A DNA stretch of 64,000 nt from Rheinheimera mangrovi (lineage in GTDB: Bacteria; Pseudomonadota; Gammaproteobacteria; Enterobacterales; Alteromonadaceae). Positions 18,394-26,715 of the stretch are shown piece by piece. The translations under genes and the position numbers were made by a program. The stretch spans positions 1,502,501 through 1,566,500 of the forward strand of contig NZ_CP034683.1 in assembly GCF_003990335.1 (NCBI RefSeq), in the 5' to 3' direction. The stretch's first letter is position 1. Each line of letters opens with the position of its first letter. Under the pieces are notes generated by a model, which ran no database searches, was not told the DNA's origin, and saw only the letters and a list, made by a program, of their open reading frames with translations.

Positions 18394-19152
18394 ATGAAAA
18401 CGAAACTTGTTGGTATCTGCCTGTTAGTGCTCAGTGGTTGTAGTTCTGTGCCTGAGCCAGAAAAACGTATAGCCCCTGAAGATCAGGAATGGCAGCAACT
18501 TAAACCGTCATTAAAAAGGCTGGTGGCATTGGAAGGTGACTTAAAATTGTTAATAGGTGAGCTCGCAGCTTTAAAGGAGACAGAGCAAGCCACGCTACCA
18601 GCCGAAAACGTTGAAGTTGACACCATCACTAAACAAGACTTTGATGAAAAGCTAGTGAATACAACTAATGCTTCAGAAGTTGTTGATGAGGTTACTTCAA
18701 ATGTTCCTATAACTCCTGTACCGTCCAAACCTGTTGAAGTAGCGCAAGCAGTTGCTCCGGTCACGACCACGGATCTGACCGACCCCGCTATTACAGCAAC
18801 AACCGATGGTGCAGCGATTGGGTCTGAAGTGTTGGCTGATACCGCAATTAATGAAAAGACTATGGCAGCAAAAGACCTGGGTTTTGCTTTGCAACTAGCG
18901 TCGTTAACTAGTCATACTGCAGCGGTGAACACTTGGTCTCGCTATATTTTAAAGCAGCAGCAATTGGCGAATTATTTACCTTTAATAGAGAAAGTTACAG
19001 TGAATGGTAAGTTGTATCACAGGCTGAAGCTGGCAGGTTTCAGCACCAAGGCTGAGGCGAAAAGACTGTGCACAAACATAGCGCAGGCAGGCATTCAGTG
19101 TTATTCCACCAATACCAACGGCGAATTGTTGCAAATGCTGGCGAGCAGGTAA
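18394..19152 (+). CDS. SPOR-like-domain lipoprotein of the pilus operon
   Basis: About 252 residues from ATG 18394, chosen because GGAG lies 6 bases upstream and MKTKLVGICLLVLSGC gives a clean lipoprotein signal. Residues 30-65 hold the W-x3-K-P-x-L-x-R-L-x3-E-x-D-L block also present in FlgO-like lipoprotein 3. A Pro/Thr/Val-rich linker follows. The last 85 residues (GFALQLASLTSHTAAVNTW to AKRLCTNIAQAGIQCYS) align with the usher C-terminus, including a conserved ICT/LCT cysteine and a second Cys about 11 residues later. It begins 12 bp after the usher stop. Likely role: an outer-membrane accessory linking usher, lipoproteins and cell wall (inference). Confidence 0.75.
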   Translation: MKTKLVGICLLVLSGCSSVPEPEKRIAPEDQEWQQLKPSLKRLVALEGDLKLLIGELAALKETEQATLPAENVEVDTITKQDFDEKLVNTTNASEVVDEVTSNVPITPVPSKPVEVAQAVAPVTTTDLTDPAITATTDGAAIGSEVLADTAINEKTMAAKDLGFALQLASLTSHTAAVNTWSRYILKQQQLANYLPLIEKVTVNGKLYHRLKLAGFSTKAEAKRLCTNIAQAGIQCYSTNTNGELLQMLASR

Positions 19153-19159
19153 TAAAAGA

Positions 19160-21064
19160 ATGAAGTTAAATAAGACAGATAAAATAACAGAGCTGAATAA
19201 GCTATCAGACAAAATTTCACTCTTGGAAAACCGAGGGCTTCATAGTGTAACAATTAAAGAAATTGAGACATTAAGCCAAAATTGTGCAGCGGCTTTTAAA
19301 GATTTAAGCATTGCAAAAAATAAGCATTTGCACCGAAATATCGTTCAAGTATATACCCGGGTCGCGTCTTTTTTATCCTCATGGCTGGCTGAGCAACGAA
19401 ACAAAGTAACCATAGAGCTGTTGCTATGCCTCGCGATGCAAAAAAATAATATTCAGGAAATACTTTTGCTCAGTGGTTTTTCCGGTAATGAACATTTAAT
19501 GGCAATGCTGGCATCAGATATTGTTGATGGTGAAAAATCTTTTGCAAACGGCGGTTTAATCCTTTCGTTGGCATTGTTAAATTTGGATCAAATCACTGAA
19601 GAAATGCTGCAGGTTGCAATAAGCCTATCTGATGAAGTGAAAGTTCCACTCTTCATGGGCTGGTTAAATCAGGTCAGTACCTTTACGGCTCAGGGGGAAA
19701 AAAACCGAGAAACAGTGATTCGCCACGCTGATTTTTTAACGAAAGTGACACCTGATTATCAAATGATCCAGTGTTTTATTAATGCCTGGATGTTGTGTAG
19801 CTACGCTGTTTTTCCTGCGAAACACACACTGAAAAAATATTTGAATCAAATGGTAAGAAACTTTCTTATCGCTGAAGGGATGAGTGACAATGGTACACAA
19901 TATCAATTAAATGCTCGCCCCAAAATGGTGGTGGTCCATGAGCGGTTTAAGCCCGGTCACGCGATGCATAGATGTTACGCTCCCTATATAGAGCAACTTG
20001 CAGAATATTTTGACCTTGTATTTATAGGTGAAAAGGAGCACATTGATGCTTCATATTCTATGGCCCAGAAAACTATAGTGCTGGATACTAATGAACAGAG
20101 CCTCACAGACATTACAAAGATAATAAAAGCAGAGAACGCTGATATTATTTTTTATCCTAGTCTGGGCATGTCGCATTACACTATATGTCTTGCAAATTTA
20201 AGGTTGGCGCCTGTTCAAATTATGGCCGGAGGACATCCTGCTACATCTTTTTCATCCTGCATTGATTATATATTTCTTTTCTTTTTAGAAGAACTTACCA
20301 GTAAACTGGTTAGCGAGAAAATAGTCACAGTGGATAATATAGTTTTTAAGCAAGAGCCTCATCCAAAATTAAAACTCAGTACGATATCCCGCGAGTACCC
20401 CCAAGGCAATAAGTTTAAAATTGCCATCAACGCGACATCAATGAAAATAAATGGCGATTTTATAGAGGCTTGCAAGTCAATTTCCGGATCTGCAAAGAAG
20501 AAAGTTGAGTATCATTTTTTCCCGGCTTTAACAGGTAACGCTTACGATAGTTTCACAAGACTTATTGAAAATGAGTTGCCAGGTTCTGTTGTTCATCAAA
20601 GTTCAGGGTATAGCCGCTTTCTTGAAGCGCTCTCTAAATGTGACATGTCGATAGTGCCATTTCCTTTTGGAAACACCAACAGCACTATTGATGCATTGAT
20701 GTTACATATGCCAGTTGTGTCCATGAGTAGTGCGGAAATTGCAGGTTTAACAGATAAAGCAATATTAAGGACTGTAGGTTTGGAGCATTGTACGGTTGTT
20801 GATAGTGTGCAAGCATATATAGAAAAATGTGTTCAGATTGTCAACAACCAAGCTGAGTATGAATATGTCCATGACCAAGTTGTAGCGATAGATGCCAAAA
20901 ATAGCCTGATCCGCAAAGCTGGTGAGCAAGATGACTGTTTTTCTCAGTTTGCAAGAATGTTTGCTTTAACCTATGACTACCATTTGCAGATCCAGGCAAG
21001 CCCAGCGCGAGTGATTGACTATAAGAATATTAGTGGTGCTCGTTTGTATCGGGATAGTTTATAA
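19160..21064 (+). CDS. HMW1C-like glycosyltransferase (GT41 type)
   Basis: 634 residues with no signal peptide, so cytoplasmic. Residues 1-220 are helical and of unknown family. From about 255 the protein follows the GT-B fold of HMW1C/ApHMW1C protein glycosyltransferases: VVHERFKPGHAMHRCYAPYI, then LRLAPVQIMAGGHPATSFSS with CIDYI, the NATSMKIN segment, YSRFLEALSKCDMSIVPFPF, and the nucleotide-sugar binding loop FGNTNSTIDALMLHMPVVS. HMW1C enzymes put hexose on Asn of adhesins or flagellins before secretion. Seven bases separate it from the SPOR lipoprotein, so pilus subunits are a plausible target; the flagellins are an alternative. Acceptor and sugar are inference. Confidence 0.75.
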   Translation: MKLNKTDKITELNKLSDKISLLENRGLHSVTIKEIETLSQNCAAAFKDLSIAKNKHLHRNIVQVYTRVASFLSSWLAEQRNKVTIELLLCLAMQKNNIQEILLLSGFSGNEHLMAMLASDIVDGEKSFANGGLILSLALLNLDQITEEMLQVAISLSDEVKVPLFMGWLNQVSTFTAQGEKNRETVIRHADFLTKVTPDYQMIQCFINAWMLCSYAVFPAKHTLKKYLNQMVRNFLIAEGMSDNGTQYQLNARPKMVVVHERFKPGHAMHRCYAPYIEQLAEYFDLVFIGEKEHIDASYSMAQKTIVLDTNEQSLTDITKIIKAENADIIFYPSLGMSHYTICLANLRLAPVQIMAGGHPATSFSSCIDYIFLFFLEELTSKLVSEKIVTVDNIVFKQEPHPKLKLSTISREYPQGNKFKIAINATSMKINGDFIEACKSISGSAKKKVEYHFFPALTGNAYDSFTRLIENELPGSVVHQSSGYSRFLEALSKCDMSIVPFPFGNTNSTIDALMLHMPVVSMSSAEIAGLTDKAILRTVGLEHCTVVDSVQAYIEKCVQIVNNQAEYEYVHDQVVAIDAKNSLIRKAGEQDDCFSQFARMFALTYDYHLQIQASPARVIDYKNISGARLYRDSL

Positions 21065-21089
21065 ATTTTAGATAAGCAGGAGATATACA

Positions 21090-21320
21090 TTGGAAGCGAA
21101 AGTAAAATCTGTCTTTATGACGACATTTAATATTGATGAAGACGTTATTAACGACGAATTAAAATACAGTGAAATTCCACAATGGGATTCAGTTGCCCAT
21201 ATGAGTCTTATTGTTGCTCTGGAAGATGAGTTCGACATTATGATTGATACAGATGATGTGATTGATATGAGCAGTTTTAAGAAAGCCAAAGAGATCGTAG
21301 CCAAATATCTGGCTGGTTAG
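21090..21320 (+). CDS. Acyl carrier protein-like
   Basis: A 76-residue acidic protein. The serine in IPQWDSVAHMSLIVALEDEF is at the usual phosphopantetheine site (D-S followed by a hydrophobic helix). It starts at TTG 21090 after AGGAG. It is not the housekeeping ACP, which has DSLDTVELVMALEEEF; it belongs to the stand-alone ACPs found in polysaccharide and secondary-metabolite clusters. Its stop abuts the start of the ligase gene, so the two are translationally coupled and probably partners. Confidence 0.85.
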   Translation: MEAKVKSVFMTTFNIDEDVINDELKYSEIPQWDSVAHMSLIVALEDEFDIMIDTDDVIDMSSFKKAKEIVAKYLAG

Positions 21321-21322
21321 TG

Positions 21323-22660
21323 ATGGCTGCTGAATTTTGGACCGAACAGGCTTTAGCGCGGTACCAGGGGATTGCGCTTATTGACGCTGACAGAGAGCTT
21401 TCCTATCAAGCCTTGAATGCAGAAATCAGCAGTTGCTGTGACTGGCTTAATTCGCTTGAATTGAATCCCGCTATTGCTTTTTTAGTGATGGAACATAGCC
21501 TGACATCAGTTGTTCGTTACTTAGCCTGTTTACGGACCAGAGTTGTGCCGCTATTACTTCCGGTAGGTATGGATCAGACGCTATACAATGCGCTTCTAGA
21601 GACTTACCGACCAGCACTCCAATTTATCTCCGACAAAGAAGTTGTTGTGGATAGGCAGTTAGCCAGTCAGTGTATTGATCCTGAATTGGCCTTGCTGCTT
21701 AGTACATCAGGATCAACTGGTAGCGCTAAACTGGTGAAATTATCTACGTCAAATATTGCAGAGAATGCCAGTTCAATAGTGCAATACCTGCATATAACAG
21801 CTAGAGATAAAACCTATTGTAATTTGCCGCTGAGTTATTCCTATGGCCTATCTATCCTCAACTCTTATCTGAGCTCTGGCGCTACCCTAGTGCTAGCTAA
21901 TAAAGGCCCTTTAGATAAAGCGTTTTACCAAGACCTTCTGGACTATGAGATCACATCGTTATCAGGTGTGCCTTTTTTCTATCAGATGCTGCATCGAACA
22001 GGTTTTTTTAACAAGGAATTTCCGTCTTTAAAAACTCTGACCCAGGCTGGCGGCAGGATGTCTGAAGAGCTGATCCGTAAAACTTATCAGTATGCTTCGG
22101 AGCGTCAGATCCGTTTTTTTGTGATGTATGGTCAAACAGAAGCAACGGCCCGCATTAGTTACGTCCCACCATTGAGGTTAGTGGATAAAGTTGGCTCAAT
22201 CGGCATAGCAATCCCAAATGGCGAATTAAGTCTGGCTGAGGACGGCGAGCTGGTTTATCAAGGACCCAATGTAATGTTAGGTTATGCGGCCTCACTTGCC
22301 GATTTACAAAGATCTTTGCCGAAACAGGCAAAATTATTCACAGGTGATATTGCTAGCGTAGATGCTGATGGTTTTTTCTATATTGTCGGGCGGAAGAAAA
22401 GATTTATTAAATTGGCCGGTTTGCGTCTTGGTCTGGATGAAATTGAGTCCTGTCTTGAAGCGGAATTCGATCATGAGTTTATGGTGACTGGTGTTGACGA
22501 AAAGCTCGATGTGTTTTTTGTTTCTGCGACTAAGCCTGCAGACATTCATGCATTACTTTTTGACATGTTTAAAATCAATGCGCGCTTTGTTGCGTTGCAT
22601 CAATTAACTGACTTGCCCCATACAGACAATGGGAAAAAAGATTATCAAAAATTATCCTAG
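21323..22660 (+). CDS. AMP-forming acyl ligase (ANL superfamily)
   Basis: 445 residues (GTG 21320 is an alternative start). ANL motifs: LLLSTSGSTGSAKLVKLS (P-loop), MYGQTEATARISYVPP, the FTGDIASVDADGFFYIVGR hinge with KKRFIKLAGLRLGLDEIE, and the catalytic lysine region NGKKDYQKL at the end. It is shorter than typical acyl-CoA synthetases, which fits ligases that charge a stand-alone carrier protein. The likely reaction is activation of a small carboxylic acid and transfer to the ACP encoded just upstream. Which acid is unknown. Confidence 0.82.
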   Translation: MAAEFWTEQALARYQGIALIDADRELSYQALNAEISSCCDWLNSLELNPAIAFLVMEHSLTSVVRYLACLRTRVVPLLLPVGMDQTLYNALLETYRPALQFISDKEVVVDRQLASQCIDPELALLLSTSGSTGSAKLVKLSTSNIAENASSIVQYLHITARDKTYCNLPLSYSYGLSILNSYLSSGATLVLANKGPLDKAFYQDLLDYEITSLSGVPFFYQMLHRTGFFNKEFPSLKTLTQAGGRMSEELIRKTYQYASERQIRFFVMYGQTEATARISYVPPLRLVDKVGSIGIAIPNGELSLAEDGELVYQGPNVMLGYAASLADLQRSLPKQAKLFTGDIASVDADGFFYIVGRKKRFIKLAGLRLGLDEIESCLEAEFDHEFMVTGVDEKLDVFFVSATKPADIHALLFDMFKINARFVALHQLTDLPHTDNGKKDYQKLS

Positions 22661-22708
22661 TTCAAAGTTGTCGCAGTCTGTTCTGCACTAGTCTCTAAGG
22701 GATCTAAA

Positions 22709-23449
22709 ATGATTTTCAGTAAAAATATTGTAGTAACAGGTGCGTTGAAAGGTATAGGTAAAGTAGCAGTCGAACGTTTTGCCGAACAGGGTGCACATTT
22801 GTGGGCTTGTGCCAATTTCCTGACTCCGGAATTTGTGTCGTTTTGTTCTGAGCTAAGTAAAAAGCATCAGGTCCGTGTTGAACCGCTCTGTTCTGATTTT
22901 ACTGATGTTGAATCTGTAAAATTAATGGCAAAACAAATTCTTGCTGCAAAAGTGCCCATTGATGGTCTTGTGAATATAGCGGGCATGACCAAGGACGCTG
23001 TATTTCACATGACAACAGCGACGGATCTGTTGCAGATTTATCAGGTGAATGTTGTATCTACTTTGGTACTGACACAGCTGATCTCAAAAAATATGATGCG
23101 ACAAAAAGCGGGCTCTATCGTTAATGTATCTTCGATCGCCGCGACAGATGGTATCGCTGGTCAATTGGCTTATGCCAGCAGCAAAGCCGCATTAAACGGC
23201 GCGACACGCACCCTGGCAAGAGAACTTGGCAGCTATGGAATCAGGGTAAACTCTATAGCACCAGGGGTCATTGATACGGACATGAACCTAAATGTACCTG
23301 CGGATATACTGAACGAGCGTATTAGTTCCACTAGCTTGGGCCGAATAGGTAAACCTACAGAAGTTGCCGATTTAATGTGTTTTTTACTTTCTGATTTGTC
23401 GTCTTACATGAGCGGACAAATCATTAGGATTGATGGGGGAATGGCGTGA
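22709..23449 (+). CDS. Short-chain dehydrogenase/reductase 1 (FabG-like)
   Basis: 246 residues of the classical SDR fold: nucleotide motif TGALKGIG at about residue 11, NIAGMT, catalytic Ser in NVSSIAATDG, and YASSK for the Tyr/Lys pair, then the PGVIDTDMNLNVP loop and the C-terminal IRIDGGMA. The resemblance is to 3-oxoacyl-ACP reductase FabG, and with the ACP and ligase nearby it may reduce a 3-oxoacyl-ACP; a sugar substrate is also possible. It overlaps the second SDR by 4 bp. AAGGGATCT gives a ribosome site. Confidence 0.85.
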   Translation: MIFSKNIVVTGALKGIGKVAVERFAEQGAHLWACANFLTPEFVSFCSELSKKHQVRVEPLCSDFTDVESVKLMAKQILAAKVPIDGLVNIAGMTKDAVFHMTTATDLLQIYQVNVVSTLVLTQLISKNMMRQKAGSIVNVSSIAATDGIAGQLAYASSKAALNGATRTLARELGSYGIRVNSIAPGVIDTDMNLNVPADILNERISSTSLGRIGKPTEVADLMCFLLSDLSSYMSGQIIRIDGGMA

Positions 23450-24192
23450 TTAAATTATTGGAAGGTAAAAATATTCTGATCACGGGTTCTAATCGGGGTA
23501 TAGGCAAAGCAACAGTTGAGTTTTGTGCAAAACAAGGCGCCAATATATGGGCGCACGCTCGCTCTGCCAGTGACGACTTTGCACAGTTTTGCCAGCATGT
23601 GGCTGAGCAGCATCAGGTTACTATAACGCCGCTTTATTTTGATTTACGCGACAAAGATCAGATGCTGGTCGCTGTGAAGTTAATTAAGGCCTCACCGTTT
23701 CCCATCAATGGCCTGATTAACAATGCCGGTATTACCTACAACGCAATTTTTCAAATGACGAACGAACATAATATTGAGCAAAATCTGCAGGTTAATTTTG
23801 TGTCGCATTATTTGATGACACAATACATCATCAAATTGATGAGTCGACATGGTGGTGGCTCTATTGTGAGTATTGCTTCAACTGCGGCAATAGACGCAAA
23901 CCCGGGGCGTTCGGCTTATGGCAGCAGCAAAGCAGCTTTGTTGTGCGCAACTAAAGCATTGTCACGTGAAGTCGGGCAAATGAATATTCGAGCGAATACA
24001 GTAGCTCCAGGCATCACTCAAACCGATATGCTCAGTAGTATGTCTGACGAAGTCATAGCCGAAGCCGCTGCATCAACAGCTCTGCGACGTTGTGGCACTC
24101 CACAAGAGATAGCATCAGTTGCGGGCTATCTGATTTCCGATCATTCAGCTTACATAACCGGTCAAGTGCTCAGAGTGGATGGAGGAATGTAA
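23446..24192 (+). CDS. Short-chain dehydrogenase/reductase 2 (FabG-like)
   Basis: 248 residues and a clear paralogue of the gene just upstream (same lengths and block order: TGSNRGIG, NNAGIT, SIASTAAID, YGSSK, PGITQTDM, LRVDGGM). The tandem pair probably arose by duplication and may catalyse two steps or two stereochemical outcomes of one pathway. It is coupled to its neighbour by a 4-bp overlap and is followed after 3 bp by the transketolase N-terminal subunit. Confidence 0.85.
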   Translation: MIKLLEGKNILITGSNRGIGKATVEFCAKQGANIWAHARSASDDFAQFCQHVAEQHQVTITPLYFDLRDKDQMLVAVKLIKASPFPINGLINNAGITYNAIFQMTNEHNIEQNLQVNFVSHYLMTQYIIKLMSRHGGGSIVSIASTAAIDANPGRSAYGSSKAALLCATKALSREVGQMNIRANTVAPGITQTDMLSSMSDEVIAEAAASTALRRCGTPQEIASVAGYLISDHSAYITGQVLRVDGGM

Positions 24193-24195
24193 ACC

Positions 24196-25008
24196 ATGAC
24201 TTCAGCTTGGGTTGAACAGCAGTGTAACACTGTACGTCGACGTATTATTGAGCTTGGATATGCGACGGGTAAAAATGGCGCTCACTTTGGTAGTAGTTTG
24301 TCACTGGTGGAAATTCTGGTCGCGGTATATCACTACATATTGAATGATCAAACCCAGCCTGTTGCAGGCTCAGGCCCTAAGGGGCGATTTTTTTTAAGTA
24401 AAGGGCATGGCGCCTTAGGTTATTTTGCCGTCCTTGAGTCTTTTGGTTTATTGACCAGTGAACAAAGCTCGCTGTTTGAAGTGAATGGTTCCAATTTTTT
24501 TGCTCACGCCCATAAAGATCTGAATTCTGGTATTGAATACTCAGGCGGCAGTTTGGGATTAGGTGTGTCTTTGGCTGTTGGCGTTGCATTGGCAAGCCGG
24601 CTTAAAGGGGATCAGCAGGATATTATTGTACTCGCTGGTGACGGCGAGTGCGATGAGGGCATAGTGTGGGAGGCTCTGATGTCGGCAGCTCACTATAAAC
24701 TGTCAAATTTCACCTTAATAGTGGACAGGAATATGATGCAATCTGACGGTGACAAGCGTTTCATCATGGGACATCAAGATATTTGCAGCAAACTCTTATC
24801 CTTTGGTTTTGACGTCACGCAAGTGAATGGCCATAGCTGCCCAGAACTAATGACCGGATTGCAGAAAAGAGCTGACAGGCCTAAAGCTATTGTTGCAGAC
24901 ACAATTAAAGGCTGCGGCATCAGTTTTATGCAAGCCAACGCTGATTGGCATCATGGCTCGCTGAACCAGTCGTCCTACGAACTGGCTTTAAGCGAACTGA
25001 AAGGATAA
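24196..25008 (+). CDS. Transketolase, N-terminal (thiamine diphosphate) subunit
   Basis: 270 residues covering only the first transketolase domain. ThDP and Mg binding marks: GPKGRFFLSKGHGALGYFAV, GSLGLGVSLAVGVALAS and VLAGDGECDEGIVWEALMSA with DRN about 25 residues later. Split transketolases occur in archaea, some bacteria and in sugar or antibiotic clusters. Here the two halves lie next to each other between SDR genes and an acyltransferase, so a dedicated role (two-carbon transfer onto a sugar, or onto a carrier) is more likely than a pentose phosphate housekeeping role. Confidence 0.88.
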   Translation: MTSAWVEQQCNTVRRRIIELGYATGKNGAHFGSSLSLVEILVAVYHYILNDQTQPVAGSGPKGRFFLSKGHGALGYFAVLESFGLLTSEQSSLFEVNGSNFFAHAHKDLNSGIEYSGGSLGLGVSLAVGVALASRLKGDQQDIIVLAGDGECDEGIVWEALMSAAHYKLSNFTLIVDRNMMQSDGDKRFIMGHQDICSKLLSFGFDVTQVNGHSCPELMTGLQKRADRPKAIVADTIKGCGISFMQANADWHHGSLNQSSYELALSELKG

Positions 25009-25012
25009 GTCT

Positions 25013-26005
25013 GTGGAACTATTAACAGCCTCTACTTCCAGAGTGTATGCAAAGCTAGGACAAGCAGGAGCTGCATTTGGAGTTGCATTAGTTGAATTAG
25101 CTAAACAAAGGGATGACATTGTAGTGCTGTCAGCAGATATGGCAAAGCCTGCCGGATTGCTCAAGTTTTCCGGTTTGCACCCTGACAGGTTTTTTAATGT
25201 AGGTATTGCTGAACAAAACCTGGTAGGTATGGCCGCTGGTTTTGCCAATGAGGGTTTTAAAGTCATAGCTTCAGCTCAGGCGTGTTTTTTATCTATGCGA
25301 AGCTACGAGCAAATCCGGCAATACAGTGGTTATATGAAATTTCCGATAGTGTACGTTGGAGTCTCAGCTGGCTTTGCTTTGACATTTTTTGGCAATACCC
25401 ACTACGCGCTCGAAGATATGACCTTGTTACGCTCCGTTCCTGGCATGGTGGTTATTTCTCCCTCAGACCCCGGTCAGGCGATGAAAGCATTGCAGCAGGC
25501 TCTGACTATGGATTGTCCGGTCTATATAAGATGTACAGGCGTACCTGGTTTAGCTCCTTTGTACACGCAAGAATATGCATTTGAGATAGGAAAAGCGATC
25601 CAATTGAAAGAAGGCAAGGATGCCACTGTATTCTGTTGCGGAGCTATAACAAAGCAAGTTGTTGAAGTGGCAACTGAGCTGGAAGAGTGTGGTTACAGTG
25701 TGCAAGTAGTCGATATGCACACCATATCGCCTTTGGACCAACATTGCCTGCAGGATGCTATGACATCCAGACTTTGGATCACTGTCGAAGAGCATTTTAT
25801 CCAAGGGGGATTAGGCTCAGCAGTTGCCGAGTTTCTGGCGACTCAATTTAGCCCGAACCGGCCTTTTTTACATTGTATAGGGGTACCCAATGTCTTTACA
25901 GTACCCGGGGATTATTCTTATTTGCTACGCACAAATCAGCTTGACGCAGCCTCGTTAAAAGCAAGATTTGTCTCGCTACTGCAAAAGGTTGCCGATAATG
26001 AATGA
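25013..26005 (+). CDS. Transketolase, C-terminal subunit
   Basis: 330 residues forming the pyrimidine-binding and C-terminal domains that complete the transketolase. Marks: DIVVLSADMAKPAGLLKF, the ThDP-activating glutamate in NVGIAEQNLVGMAAG, YALEDMTLLRSVPGMVV, and the C-terminal domain DATVFCCGAITKQVVEVA. It starts at GTG 25013 after AAGGATAAG. Its stop overlaps the start of the next gene by 8 bp. The partner is the N-terminal subunit encoded 4 bp upstream. Confidence 0.88.
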   Translation: MELLTASTSRVYAKLGQAGAAFGVALVELAKQRDDIVVLSADMAKPAGLLKFSGLHPDRFFNVGIAEQNLVGMAAGFANEGFKVIASAQACFLSMRSYEQIRQYSGYMKFPIVYVGVSAGFALTFFGNTHYALEDMTLLRSVPGMVVISPSDPGQAMKALQQALTMDCPVYIRCTGVPGLAPLYTQEYAFEIGKAIQLKEGKDATVFCCGAITKQVVEVATELEECGYSVQVVDMHTISPLDQHCLQDAMTSRLWITVEEHFIQGGLGSAVAEFLATQFSPNRPFLHCIGVPNVFTVPGDYSYLLRTNQLDAASLKARFVSLLQKVADNE

Positions 26006-26681
26006 AACAAAGACTAATTTGGTATTTGTTGGTGGTGGTGGTTTAGCTCTTGAAGTTTACACCTTTATGCTGGACCAGGACTTTTTCAATGTAAATGGAC
26101 TGACAGTCAAAGGTGTACTGAATGCGTACGCAAATTGCGAGCTGTTGGCACAGTATCCTGAATTGCCTTATTTGGGACTTATTGAAGACTACGTTTCAGG
26201 TCCAAATGATAAAGCAATCATTATGCTTGGTGGAGCAAGTGACCGTGCGCGCATTGCGGGCGTGCTTTCGCGCCTACAATTGCCACTTTTTAGTTATATT
26301 CACCCCAGCGCAATCATTTCATCCACTGCAGTAATTGCAGACGGTTGTTATATTGCCCCACACTGTGTAATCAGCGCCAACGCTGTACTTGAAGCCAATG
26401 TCCTACTCAACGTATACAGCGCTGTAGGTCATGGATCGAAGGTGGGAGCACACTCTGTTATGTCGCCTTACTCAGTGGTCAATGGCAACTGTATTTTGGG
26501 TGAAACTGTGTATTTAGGTACCAGGGTTGCCCTGTTTCCAAAAATAACAATTGAAAAATACAGCCTTATCGATGCCGGCTGTATCATCAGGGAAAACATA
26601 CCAGCCTTTTCTATCGTATCGCAAAGACCAGTCCAGCAAATCATTGAAAATAGAGTGTTAAAGAGAGCTTGTGAGCGGTGA
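25998..26681 (+). CDS. NeuD/PglD-like sugar O/N-acyltransferase
   Basis: 227 residues from ATG 25998, inside the transketolase gene end; an upstream in-frame start at 25968 adds 10 unlikely residues. N-terminal Rossmann-like part (TNLVFVGGGGLALEVYTFM) and C-terminal left-handed beta-helix of hexapeptide repeats (IISSTAVIADGCYIAPHCVI, LLNVYSAVGHGSKVGAHSVM), the architecture of NeuD, PglD and VioB-type acyltransferases. The His in the SAVGHGSKVG region matches the catalytic base. It could move the ACP-bound acyl group onto an amino sugar; that link is inference. The IS element starts 18 bp after its stop. Confidence 0.82.
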   Translation: MNETKTNLVFVGGGGLALEVYTFMLDQDFFNVNGLTVKGVLNAYANCELLAQYPELPYLGLIEDYVSGPNDKAIIMLGGASDRARIAGVLSRLQLPLFSYIHPSAIISSTAVIADGCYIAPHCVISANAVLEANVLLNVYSAVGHGSKVGAHSVMSPYSVVNGNCILGETVYLGTRVALFPKITIEKYSLIDAGCIIRENIPAFSIVSQRPVQQIIENRVLKRACER

Positions 26682-26715
26682 CGTGTATACCGGTTATGCG
26701 GTAATCATCCCATTT

